Source: Planctomycetota bacterium
GTDB lineage: Bacteria; Planctomycetota; UBA11346
Assembly (NCBI GenBank): GCA_016745075.1
Contig: JADGDD010000002.1
Coordinates: forward strand, 474,049 to 538,048
DNA length: 64,000 nucleotides
Reading direction: 5' to 3'
In this document: positions 38,301 through 45,790 of the stretch, piece after piece
Layout: each line of letters opens with the position of its first letter
Numbering within the stretch: position 1 is the first letter of the stretch
Made by a program: the position numbers and the translations under genes
The notes under the pieces: model-generated
The model's database searches: none
Told to the model about the DNA's origin: nothing
What the model saw: only the letters and a program-made list of their open reading frames with translations

Positions 38301-40153
38301 TAAGACTTTCAGCCGGTGTTTTCTCACCGAAGTGGATCGACGATCAGACGATTATGTTTTGGCGGCCAACTACAAGAATGATTACGACAATGAATGTAAA
38401 CACTCAAGCAAAAACAGAAAAAATACTGCCAGATATTGTACCTGCCTATCATTACGAAACTAGAGGTGTGCGCCCCCTTTCTACGACCGAACAAATGGAT
38501 GTGCATGAAATCAACGAGATACTTCCTTTGAATGGTAATATTTCATCTGATTTCCTTGGAGACAGCGGTTCTCTCGAATTGAGAAAGTATACAATGATTG
38601 CACACGGAATGGTAACATTTACGAATCATGAGAATCGTGGTGCTGTCTTCTTATTAGGTAATACTGAGGATGGCGATTTTCATGCAAAAATATTAACAAT
38701 GATTTACAAACCCAGTACTGAGCTATTAAAAGAAAATCCACGTCATTTTTTGTGGAGAAATTTATACTATCAGCCAAATGCAAATAATGCAGATAAATAT
38801 GGTATGTTATATATGACAAAAAATCAGACGAACGGAGCAAATGCTCAGGAATTGGATATTGGTATTTATGAAACAAGTGCCACTGTCGATAATAATTTCA
38901 CATCTTCCTCAATAGATAAGGTAGATGGTTATACGAAGCGGTATGATCCAATGACAGGGCAGCGCGGCAGAAGGCTTTCTAGTTATGTACGTAATAGAGA
39001 GGGTTCGTTTGCAGTTGTTTCAAGTACTCTTGATCGTTATGAACAATTTTTATATTGGAAAACAAATAGTGGAGAGTCGTATGAATTAGGTATGGGATCA
39101 GGAAAAGATGATGGGACGGGCATTACAAATATGAGTTTCTTTGTTCCAGATAATCCGAGCATCGGGTATAATGATGAAAAGAAACGTTTAGCTTTTACAG
39201 CTTCTTCTTTCGGAGGTTTAGGGAGTAGTACGGGAAATGGTGATATTTATATTGTATCACCAGTAGACTATCCTGTTCAGAGATTTCCAATGGCTAACGG
39301 CACCTACTTGCAAGTTAATGGGCTTGGTGCTGATAGATCTACAGCCCAAAATCTTACTATTAGGAGTTCAAATGGTGAGTTTATAAAAAATGTTGATTTA
39401 GATACAGGAGTAGAGAGAGATTTTATTTCAGTGGATGATGCCTCTTCAACTCAGGTTCGTTATGATGGTTACTTGGCATTAATGTACGATCAAGTAATGG
39501 GTATAGTGCCAGCCCTCACGGATATGTACTCCTTTGCTTCTGAGCAATATCCAGGAATTGCGGGTCCCGCAGTGTTTGTGAGTATGGTTGCGGTTGGGTC
39601 TGTTCACGGTACCTATACAGCGTTGAAAGATGGAGCAAGTCAATTGATTGCACCAGATCAAAATCTTTCGCCAGCGCAGTCGAGCATGATGATGATTGAA
39701 GGTCTAGGGGCACTTGCGGGTGTTGCAGGAAGTCCGTATGCTCTGGCAAATATCCGAAAAGCGGGAGGTAGAGGCGGCAGAGCTATCACGCGTGGCGCAT
39801 ATCGTCATATTGGGAAAGTTTGTGATAATGGTGGTTTAGCTGGCATACAAGCACCACGTATGCGTGCATTGGGTACATGGGCATTCAAAGATTCAGATGG
39901 CAACCCATTACCAACCTGTTTTGTTGCGGGAACGAAAGTGCTTATGTACGATGGTAGTTATAAAAACATTGAAGACATGGAAGTTGGTGACTATGTGCTT
40001 TCTTGGGATGAAGAAACAGGAGAAAATGTTGCGGGCTATGTTTCGGCAACCATGCAAAGTCAATCAGATGATTTATATGAAATTACTTTCGAAGATGAGG
40101 AAGTTGCTGTCGAAAGCCCACAGGAAAGCCGGATCATAACTCCTGCGGAGTAG
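35369..40153 (+). CDS. Secreted Rhs-like scaffold ending in the N-terminal half of a Hint domain
   Basis: The frame opens at ATG 35369, inside the ATGA overlap. ATG 35408 (preceded by GGGGGAAA) begins the signal peptide MKIIVQTLCLFIMIFAVSCLFA and is the likelier mature start. Features in order: Rhs/YD-like strands (about 60-560), a TolB/PD40-like propeller stretch (near 950-1010, SSPALSPNGEKVVYLD), and a Gly/Ala-rich pre-toxin segment (1390-1500). Hint block A follows from Cys1517 (CFVAGTKVLMYDGS, MEVGDYVLSWDEETGE, DDLYEITFED), and the protein stops 16 residues later. A complete Hint would continue directly into T-x-x-H-P-F; here that half exists only in the separate cassettes. The other two frames downstream contain no HPF block, so this is not a simple frameshift. 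Confidence 0.88.
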   Translation: MKNIYNVLFWGKSMKIIVQTLCLFIMIFAVSCLFAEEGDESVGVVITDTTSDSINYKYTYNETGVHVQEYDVGDGVHKVVVKYSNGVITLGEKIFDAQFIKDITKKYNTHQVSKVILIRHEAYPHLITETKVCAKDGEKPLYTEKVAYNTDLGVQFGLVKSVTPLDSANKVISKTVYTYEDGTRNLDTVTVDDVERLDKGYKSHKGIQVPASVKQTLAGKIESTITYGAYNDLFQLLDVTKETGSLKSSASMTVGDESVTVSSTDEFGNKNVIKSQLFGFDEVNTTTLNGSLTNYRENNPASRVQKSVNQEGKEATATDKKSSTSQSIPGLNVVTTTTYDDGTVKTVTGIDGKEGEVQHKGGSVVEVVESFTHDGKTLKTARNGYGEIESKTLITGEGNYVLETATYDGVYGRVTTSSRPAYGQESLVIYNEYDNQHRVKKITVPVGLTNETGGYAESAVHTINYNDGVTDPGSKGALSTYTIKTGSEIVMDSYEYNDGLFKGITHTEIGTPDSNNITGQSYNTEDWTLSAGYDGAGRTTSMILSFPGDIVSMESWDDGIVDELGLGSVSEYKTCTNDSLVLSFNYEGKKWSGTTVSATSSLPTIPSGFKEEFDDWFKPVSESVQRVVTMDPGARAIKKETANVFVESGDEAYVMTDDVSYGTDNNKAPNVLSYGGKARIQRTTDFHSGGNSTLGGMVYRSGRKVLYTEAPASASGTSEVTSAQRDNDAVQATSAQSKEIQTLISGKKGMLYKGSLDGSGLFLEQLQAQNPNGNTNTSTIRYYKGTFLPMSIGTTLLLYNRQGKAVTAYATTEGAKTLALRWNADGSRPLKMAIAISPETLQPEWKHLTKLNPSYKGWELLIANDYYGTPGGLEVVKRTVYNGDGIVKTECSRMESIITATWRGDVVYTREKQDLHRKYDRIKKEYTQRKHPMEYRRLTVTHKASSPALSPNGEKVVYLDNGKRRTLYCCDSNGDNKVRLSAGVFSPKWIDDQTIMFWRPTTRMITTMNVNTQAKTEKILPDIVPAYHYETRGVRPLSTTEQMDVHEINEILPLNGNISSDFLGDSGSLELRKYTMIAHGMVTFTNHENRGAVFLLGNTEDGDFHAKILTMIYKPSTELLKENPRHFLWRNLYYQPNANNADKYGMLYMTKNQTNGANAQELDIGIYETSATVDNNFTSSSIDKVDGYTKRYDPMTGQRGRRLSSYVRNREGSFAVVSSTLDRYEQFLYWKTNSGESYELGMGSGKDDGTGITNMSFFVPDNPSIGYNDEKKRLAFTASSFGGLGSSTGNGDIYIVSPVDYPVQRFPMANGTYLQVNGLGADRSTAQNLTIRSSNGEFIKNVDLDTGVERDFISVDDASSTQVRYDGYLALMYDQVMGIVPALTDMYSFASEQYPGIAGPAVFVSMVAVGSVHGTYTALKDGASQLIAPDQNLSPAQSSMMMIEGLGALAGVAGSPYALANIRKAGGRGGRAITRGAYRHIGKVCDNGGLAGIQAPRMRALGTWAFKDSDGNPLPTCFVAGTKVLMYDGSYKNIEDMEVGDYVLSWDEETGENVAGYVSATMQSQSDDLYEITFEDEEVAVESPQESRIITPAE

Positions 40154-40179
40154 TAGCAGAGCAAATACTATAGAAAAAT

Positions 40180-40214
40180 TATACGACGAGCCCTTTGTAG
40201 AGGCTCGTCGTATA
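40180..40214. terminator. 13-bp perfect hairpin after the Hint-N stop codon
   Basis: TTATACGACGAGCC type arms (40180-40192 and 40202-40214) pair perfectly around a 9-base loop. There is no T-run on the plus strand, but one occurs on the minus strand. It may separate or process the scaffold and pseudopilin parts of the message, or mark a recombination point at the split. Confidence 0.55.
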
Positions 40215-40235
40215 TCATTCACAAGAGGTTTACGG

Positions 40236-40634
40236 ATGAACAAAAAAAAATACACATGTAATGCATTAACTTTACCAGAGATTCTTGCCGTTTTAGTGAT
40301 CCTTGGTGCTATTATGTCAACACTTTATGTCTCTTTTGGCATGCAAGCAGATCGTGGTAAGCGTAACATTGCACAGATGGGCATTCAGAGATTAGTGAAT
40401 GAGGTCGATATTTATAGAGCAGAAAGAGGCATGTTGCCCAAGCGCCTAGAAGAGTTAACTGAAGCAGGAATGATAGGGAAGAAAAAATTATTAGATCCAT
40501 GGAGGAATCCGTATGTGTACATGACGCCAGGGAGAAATGGTGATTCTTTTGAGTTGGTATCGTATGGGAAAGATGGGCTCGCAGGTGGAGAAGGGGCAGA
40601 TGCCGATATCTCTTCATCAGAAGAGAACGAGTAG
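40236..40634 (+). CDS. gspG: Major pseudopilin GspG
   Basis: The 132-residue protein has a type III prepilin signal NA|LTLPEILAVLVILGAI with Glu at +5. A GspG C-terminal domain follows (KRLEELTEAGMIG, DPWRNPYVYMTPGRNGDSFELVSYGKDG). The residue before the cleavage site is Ala rather than the usual Gly. It is first of five pseudopilin genes. No prepilin peptidase gene is present in the window. Confidence 0.93.
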   Translation: MNKKKYTCNALTLPEILAVLVILGAIMSTLYVSFGMQADRGKRNIAQMGIQRLVNEVDIYRAERGMLPKRLEELTEAGMIGKKKLLDPWRNPYVYMTPGRNGDSFELVSYGKDGLAGGEGADADISSSEENE

Positions 40635-40641
40635 AATTATC

Positions 40642-41097
40642 ATGTACAACGGCCTTACTTTGGTTGAAGTATTGGTTGTTTGCAGCCTTCTTGGATTGTT
40701 ATCATTAACAGTAGTTACGCATTGGTCACCTCCACAGAAAACTGATGCTTTCGTATCCGCTTGGGAGAGAGAAGAACAGTGTTTGCGTATGCGTGCACGA
40801 TTTGAGAGTGGGTTAATGGTACAGCTGCTTGATAATCAAATACATATACCAGCCAGTGCTGTAGATCATGCAAGTAAGCTGGCCCTACCAGACACCTTTC
40901 GGGTGCAAACTGTGAGTGGTGAGCACTTGGAAAGTATTGAATTTGGTTCAGATGGAACTACGATTGATTACCGCTTACAGAGTGAAGATGGCATTATTCA
41001 CATATGTGGTCTTACGGGTGTCTTCATTTCCATAAAAAATAATAATTTTAAAGCAGAGGTGGAAGACAAAAAGATTGGTGATAATGAATTACGATAA
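40642..41097 (+). CDS. gspH: Minor pseudopilin GspH
   Basis: The start is ATG 40642, seven bases after gspG, because the prepilin signal NG|LTLVEVLVVCSLLGLLSLTVV begins four residues later. The protein is about 151 residues. The C-terminal part is beta-rich (IEFGSDGTTIDYRL), as in GspH/FimT. It overlaps gspI by 14 bases. Confidence 0.85.
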   Translation: MYNGLTLVEVLVVCSLLGLLSLTVVTHWSPPQKTDAFVSAWEREEQCLRMRARFESGLMVQLLDNQIHIPASAVDHASKLALPDTFRVQTVSGEHLESIEFGSDGTTIDYRLQSEDGIIHICGLTGVFISIKNNNFKAEVEDKKIGDNELR

Positions 41098-41449
41098 GCA
41101 TCAGCGTGCTTTTACGATGGTGGAAGTGTTGGCGTCCTCTACGTTGCTCGTTATTTTTGTTGCGGCTCTTGCTCCAATCTGGCGAGAGGTTACTATTGGT
41201 GCTGCGCATGTTGAGGCATCTATTAAAGGATTATCCATTATCGAATCTCTGGAAATGAACACCTTTAATGTGAATGCCGTAACAGAAAAAGTATTCGATG
41301 AATATGGAATATTCGTTCGTATTGTTCCTTTAGTGGGGCAAGGAGTAGATCTCAGAGCGTGGGTTCGCGTTGACGTTTATGATAGCAGGACACTGACAAA
41401 GTTACAGAGTATGTATAGACTTATCAATGTAACGAAGGTAGGGCTCTAA
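41084..41449 (+). CDS. gspI: Minor pseudopilin GspI
   Basis: ATG 41084 gives 121 residues with prepilin signal RA|FTMVEVLASSTLLVIFVAAL. Size and place between the GspH- and GspJ-like genes suit GspI. Again Ala, not Gly, precedes the cleavage site. Confidence 0.8.
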   Translation: MNYDKHQRAFTMVEVLASSTLLVIFVAALAPIWREVTIGAAHVEASIKGLSIIESLEMNTFNVNAVTEKVFDEYGIFVRIVPLVGQGVDLRAWVRVDVYDSRTLTKLQSMYRLINVTKVGL

Positions 41450-41453
41450 TAAA

Positions 41454-41897
41454 ATGCGTCAAGCTTTAACGCTTATGGAAGTCTTGCTATCTATTAGCCT
41501 TTTTGCCGCATTGAGTGGTGTTGTATACGGTTGGTTACATGGCGGACAACGACATATGATACAAAAATCTCAGAAAATGGAGCAAATAACAGCTGCCGTG
41601 CGTATCGTGGAAATTATGCGTCGTGATATTCTAGCAAGTGTTCATGAAACTCAGGCCCATGTAGATAAAGGCAAATTAAAATGTGTAACAGTGCATCATG
41701 TAATTGGAGATAGAGGGAGAGGGATACATACCGTTACTTATGGGTGTACTGAAGGAGGACAGATATTCAGACGTAGCGGTGATAATAGCGCACGTATATG
41801 TGCTGTTGGTCTAGAAGGGGCAACTTTCCGTCAAACAGTACGTGGTATTTTTTTTGAAGTTCCAGGTGTCTTAACCCGTCAGGTATCGTGGCCATGA
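41454..41897 (+). CDS. gspJ: Minor pseudopilin GspJ
   Basis: The 147-residue protein starts with prepilin signal QA|LTLMEVLLSISLFAALSGVVY. The remainder has RIVEIMRRDI, a typical GspJ element after the helix. It overlaps gspK by four bases. Confidence 0.82.
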   Translation: MRQALTLMEVLLSISLFAALSGVVYGWLHGGQRHMIQKSQKMEQITAAVRIVEIMRRDILASVHETQAHVDKGKLKCVTVHHVIGDRGRGIHTVTYGCTEGGQIFRRSGDNSARICAVGLEGATFRQTVRGIFFEVPGVLTRQVSWP

Positions 41898-42814
41898 AGG
41901 TGGTGGCCCAGACTCGAACGGGTGTAGCTTTGCTTATGGTTCTTGGTGTTATTCTTATGATAACAGCAAGTGTAACCGTAATAAGCACATCATGGAGGAG
42001 AGAACGTATTGCTGTATCCTATGAGAACCAGCTCTCACAGATAAATATAATGGTGCATGATGCAGAATCTTATGCTCGTATCTGGTTACGAGAGAATGCA
42101 CAAAATATTGTGACGAAAAGTAGTAATGAACCGCAAGGAGTGACCATTCTTAGAGATTATATACAAACAGAAAAAGGAGAGGGGAATGTTCAGATTGATT
42201 GTTATGATGCCTGTGCCGGTCTTTCCATGCAGCATTTGAGAGAAGGAAATGCACAACGATATAAAGCTCATCTGCCTATGCGTATGCAGCGACTAACACG
42301 GCGGAGAAGTCGATCATCACAAGAAGGGGATTGGTGGATAGAAGAGGGGAGAAAAGACGATAGGAGGTTTCCTCAGCCGATTCAAGGAGAGTGGTCTAAA
42401 TGGAGCGATAGTCATTTATCACAAAGGAGTGGCGAATCATATGATAAAAAAAAACTTAATGGTTGTATTGGAGAAGTGCTCTGGCTCAGTCCATATGCGA
42501 ACGGTAAAATAAATATTAATACTGTTCCAGACCCTTTATTACGTGCCTTATGTGAATATAAGGACATACAAGCTATAGAGAATATATTGAGGGCACGACA
42601 AAATGGCAGAAAAACGTCCCTACAGGACCTTTTGTCACTAGGCCAAAATGAATTCAGTAATGATGACGGTATTGAGCTGGTGGATTCATCAACCGTTTGG
42701 TATGCACTCGTCACTTGTTCATGGAATCAACTTCAGAGAACGTATTTTATAGTCATAGATATTGGAACTAACGGGCAATCGGTGAAAACGTTGACACATA
42801 TCCCAATTCTGTAG
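41894..42814 (+). CDS. gspK: Minor pseudopilin GspK
   Basis: ATG 41894 lies in the ATGA overlap with gspJ (an ATG at 41888 is also in frame). The N-terminal helix TGVALLMVLGVILMITASVTVI lacks the +5 Glu, as is normal for GspK. The C-terminal half carries the GspK hallmark ANGKININTVPDPLLRAL followed by helix-hairpin-helix-like repeats. GspK caps the pseudopilus tip with GspI and GspJ. It is the last gene of the long plus-strand operon, ending 17 bp from the convergent cassette E. Confidence 0.9.
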   Translation: MKVVAQTRTGVALLMVLGVILMITASVTVISTSWRRERIAVSYENQLSQINIMVHDAESYARIWLRENAQNIVTKSSNEPQGVTILRDYIQTEKGEGNVQIDCYDACAGLSMQHLREGNAQRYKAHLPMRMQRLTRRRSRSSQEGDWWIEEGRKDDRRFPQPIQGEWSKWSDSHLSQRSGESYDKKKLNGCIGEVLWLSPYANGKININTVPDPLLRALCEYKDIQAIENILRARQNGRKTSLQDLLSLGQNEFSNDDGIELVDSSTVWYALVTCSWNQLQRTYFIVIDIGTNGQSVKTLTHIPIL

Positions 42815-42831
42815 TTGTACCCTTTTGACTA

Positions 42832-43836
42832 TCACCATATTTTCCACCAAGGAGCCTTGTTGTGGGAAGAGGTCGTCGGTGGAACAGAACCTTTTGCGCT
42901 TATTTGTTTTTTAATATTTTCTTCAATAGACAGTATTTCTTGATCGCTAAAAATTTCTGCTGTTTTCCCGTTGGAGAAGGTATGCATTCGTGGAAAATTG
43001 TTAGTACTGAGAGTAAGAGGTGGTATGAGAAGATCAGAGGGATCGTCTTCATAAATAAACATTCCATCTGAACCTATATGATCTTGGTAATGTTGTCTGG
43101 CATGAAACATAGGTATGTCTCCAAGAATATGTGACAAAGAAGTTAATTCTTTGGGGTCTACCAATCCCCTTGTGATAGCGATTTGAAGTTCTGTTGGTAT
43201 TGATGAAAGGACATTAGCGTGATGTGATGGAATTACATATGGAAACTCTGATACAAATTCGTTAAAGTTAACCATTTCTTGCCACTCATGTGTGCTCCCA
43301 AATGTGACATCAATGGAAACTTCAATATTAGTTTTCCCTGCCGCAATAGCTGATATCATAGCTTTGGCAGCTCTGTGATTTCCTTCATTAAGCAAGACAA
43401 ACCCTTCTTTATTAATAGATCCTGTGGTGTTCCCAGTTGCAGTCCCTCCGATTCCACCATTCGGACCAGCATAGATATGATTTCGAAAAGCAATATTACC
43501 TATGGGCACTATTATTATTTTAGTGCAAGAATTGTGGGCTAATAGGTTTTGATGAGGTTTTTTCTTGCTTGAGACATAATAGGTGTGATGTTTTTTAACG
43601 GTAAAATTATAAACAACAGTATTGTTGGCTTGAGTACACGGATGTACAGATGCAAGTTTGTTTGCTCCGTTCTCTGTACGTATTTGGTTATACTGGTTCA
43701 TGTTTTTTACAGTGGTCCATCCCTGATTTGCAAGATAAAACGGATGTTCACCAGTAACTATGATCTTTTCGGCAGCAACAAGAGAAGTGTATGTACTGAT
43801 AAAACAGCATAGAGATAAGGAAAGAAGGCATATCAT
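42832..43836 (-). CDS. Secreted Hint-C cassette protein E (possible ParB-fold effector)
   Basis: The 334-residue protein has a signal peptide (1-22). The Hint C-half has TGEHPF at 28-33, NQGWTTVKNM, VYNFTV and LLAHN ending at Asn102, followed by Ser103-Cys104, residues suited to splicing or cleavage chemistry. The effector domain has FVLLNEGNHRAAKAMI (about 146-161), which resembles the 'dGhHR..Aa' core of ParB-fold nucleases found in polymorphic toxins. The match is short. The start is only six bases after the stop of cassette F (SD GAGG overlaps that stop), so the two are co-translated with no immunity gene between them. Confidence 0.83.
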   Translation of the reverse strand: MICLLSLSLCCFISTYTSLVAAEKIIVTGEHPFYLANQGWTTVKNMNQYNQIRTENGANKLASVHPCTQANNTVVYNFTVKKHHTYYVSSKKKPHQNLLAHNSCTKIIIVPIGNIAFRNHIYAGPNGGIGGTATGNTTGSINKEGFVLLNEGNHRAAKAMISAIAAGKTNIEVSIDVTFGSTHEWQEMVNFNEFVSEFPYVIPSHHANVLSSIPTELQIAITRGLVDPKELTSLSHILGDIPMFHARQHYQDHIGSDGMFIYEDDPSDLLIPPLTLSTNNFPRMHTFSNGKTAEIFSDQEILSIEENIKKQISAKGSVPPTTSSHNKAPWWKIW

Positions 43837-43842
43837 AGTATT

Positions 43843-44772
43843 TTACCTCGTTGTAGACTTTTTGATGATTGTATTGTACAAGAGATCGTATTTACCTATG
43901 GTAGATGAGGACATAGGGAAGATCCCAGATTCAACTTGTTTTTTAAATGCTTGAGCAACCTTTATATAATGTCCAAGAAAATTAGATGACAACAGGTTTA
44001 GATGTGATTCTGCTAGAAGAAGTCGTTCTGGAGCATAAAGAAGAGCATATAAAATTTCATGAGGAGTAAACATCCCTTCCGTTGCGCCAGACAGGAGTCG
44101 ATTATTGGAATCAATTTCTCTTCCCATATATGGCCCTGGTAAATAGAGAATGTGTTCATGCTGCATGAGCTCAGAAATTATGTTCTGATAGTCCCGAATG
44201 GGCGAATTGTCTTTTGGGTCCATTGCGGAATACACATTCAGGTTGAATTTGTATCTTAAGGCACTTCCAATGCTATAGACATGTTCGTCAATTCTTCCAA
44301 TCAAAAATATATCTTCGTCTTTTGTTTTGTCGCGAAGTTTGTCAGGAAAATCCTTGAAGTTATTTGCTATGATGTTGGCTACAGTCAGTATGCTGATGCG
44401 TGAACTTAGCCCACTTGCGGTTGCTTCTTTTGCTTGGTTGAGTAAATCATAAAAGTTGCACTGATTATGAACGAGAATCTTGCGGTTACTAATAAAATAA
44501 GTATGAGAGTTTACTATTTCGAGATTATACACAGGTTGTGACACCTGTTTGTTACATGTTCTTTTACGTACTACCGTAGTTTGACCTTGTTGCGATGTTC
44601 TGACTTTATCACCATCTGCAAGTTCTAGAGCGGAGGTCCATCCTTTGTCTAGAACATAAAATGGGTGTTCAGCTGTTGCCTGAACACGTTCTGCGGTAAA
44701 CAATGCTGTATAGCAGTATGAGAGAATAATAAAGGATAATGAAAAATATTTATATGATGATGATAGAGACAT
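43843..44772 (-). CDS. Secreted Hint-C cassette protein F (effector domain unknown)
   Basis: The 309-residue protein has a signal peptide ending near ALFTA. The Hint C-half has TAEHPF at 33-38, DKGWTSALEL, VYNLEI at 81 and ILVHN ending at Asn103, followed by Gln-Cys. The ~205-residue domain that follows is largely helical and unrecognised. SD AAGGAA precedes ATG 44772. It is first in a two-cassette operon with cassette E. Confidence 0.85.
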   Translation of the reverse strand: MSLSSSYKYFSLSFIILSYCYTALFTAERVQATAEHPFYVLDKGWTSALELADGDKVRTSQQGQTTVVRKRTCNKQVSQPVYNLEIVNSHTYFISNRKILVHNQCNFYDLLNQAKEATASGLSSRISILTVANIIANNFKDFPDKLRDKTKDEDIFLIGRIDEHVYSIGSALRYKFNLNVYSAMDPKDNSPIRDYQNIISELMQHEHILYLPGPYMGREIDSNNRLLSGATEGMFTPHEILYALLYAPERLLLAESHLNLLSSNFLGHYIKVAQAFKKQVESGIFPMSSSTIGKYDLLYNTIIKKSTTR

Positions 44773-45041
44773 AGGTATTTCCTTGCTTTTTTATTGATTC
44801 TAGTTGGTTAAGATGTCATTTATAGGAGTACTTGAAAAGTGCAGTGGTATATTGGTTTGAGTCGAATAAATAAAGCTGTAGTTAGAAGTTCGTGTAATAA
44901 TAAAAAGAGTACTTCCCTTCTCTTGTTTTGCTCCGTAGGGTAGATGTTGATTTGGCTGTACCCCTACTTGACTCTGATAAATTCAAGGAAACGTCCATTT
45001 TTATGATATTATCTATACGAGCAAAATGCAACATTTTTTCG

Positions 45042-45077
45042 TCCTATTAAATAGGTCTATAAATAGTCTATTTAATT
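45042..45077. promoter_or_regulatory. 17-bp shared motif, copy 4, inside an inverted repeat
   Basis: ATTAAATAG and CTATTTAAT flank GTCTATAAATAGT, so ATAGGTCTAT and TCTATTTAA both occur. The composite 'ATTAAATAGG...AATAG(G)TCTATTT' is shared with the 4236 site. It lies about 280 bp upstream of cassette F. Confidence 0.45.
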
Positions 45078-45131
45078 CTTTAAATGGTCTTGTCCCATTC
45101 TAACAGCTTGCAGTTATTGCAGCATGTGCAC

Positions 45132-45215
45132 AATCCGTACTTCTTAATTAATAATCAGGCTACTTCTCTATGATAATACTGCAAATTACCACCTAATTTT
45201 TCTAATCTTTTCTTC
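45132..45215 (+). repeat. Dispersed repeat, copy 1
   Basis: This contains CTTAATTAATAATCAGGCTAC, then TTCTCTAT and AAATTACCACCTAA. The same ordered blocks occur at about 50744 and 52325 in the same orientation. Confidence 0.6.
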
Positions 45216-45790
45216 ACTTTAATTGGCCTTGTTATCGGGGTGAATATTTTCCGCATCGGTACTTTGTGATTTTATTTTTCATGATAATATATCGATGTTT
45301 GTTGATGTGTCGCATTCACACTCCGATAAAAGTGGTTAATATTTGCGCCTTTCTGGGCTTGGGCACGTTGCTGTGAGTTTTGGTAGAAGAAATGCTGATA
45401 AGGGGTATACGGCAAGGACAGTCGAATTCTTAGCACAATATCTCTAAATATCAGACCAAATTCGATAGGCTGGCAGCCGTCAAAGACAATCTGATTTTAG
45501 ATAGTCAGGAGGGTAAAGTTATTTGTTTTGGAAAAAACTGAAGGTACTAATTTAAAAGGGAAGATAAGTTGCGAAGCAAGGTGTTTTCTGTATGAATGTA
45601 TTTCATTTATACAGAAAATTTCTATCTGTAAGGGAGGTGATATCAGACGTTTGGTTCCCATTTATTCAGCATTAGAGTCGTATCTAGCGAGGTATTAGAA
45701 CGTGATATAAGTTTTCACATGCTGGCAACAGTAAGAAATCAGATGGATCAGAACTTTAAATACATTTCCTTCTTTTTTCTCTATTCAGAG

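Larger units (their letters stand above)
44773..45790. other. Gene-poor stretch upstream of cassette F
   Basis: This ~1 kb holds no supported gene. It contains a motif-4 site (45047-45077), the first copy of the dispersed repeat (about 45132-45215), and a fragment near 45470-45540 whose translation faintly recalls an IS91-type transposase C-terminus. The promoter for the F-E operon must lie in its first few hundred bases. Confidence 0.5.

Noticed and set aside
40073..40153. Frameshift explanation for the truncated Hint in the scaffold
   Set aside because: I read the other two frames past the stop and found no H-P-F or V-H-N block, so a simple frameshift cannot restore a full Hint.
45470..45540. 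Fragment translating to VKDNLILDSQEGKVICFGKN, considered as an IS91-type transposase remnant
   Set aside because: About 20 residues of loose resemblance with stops on both sides; too little to annotate.
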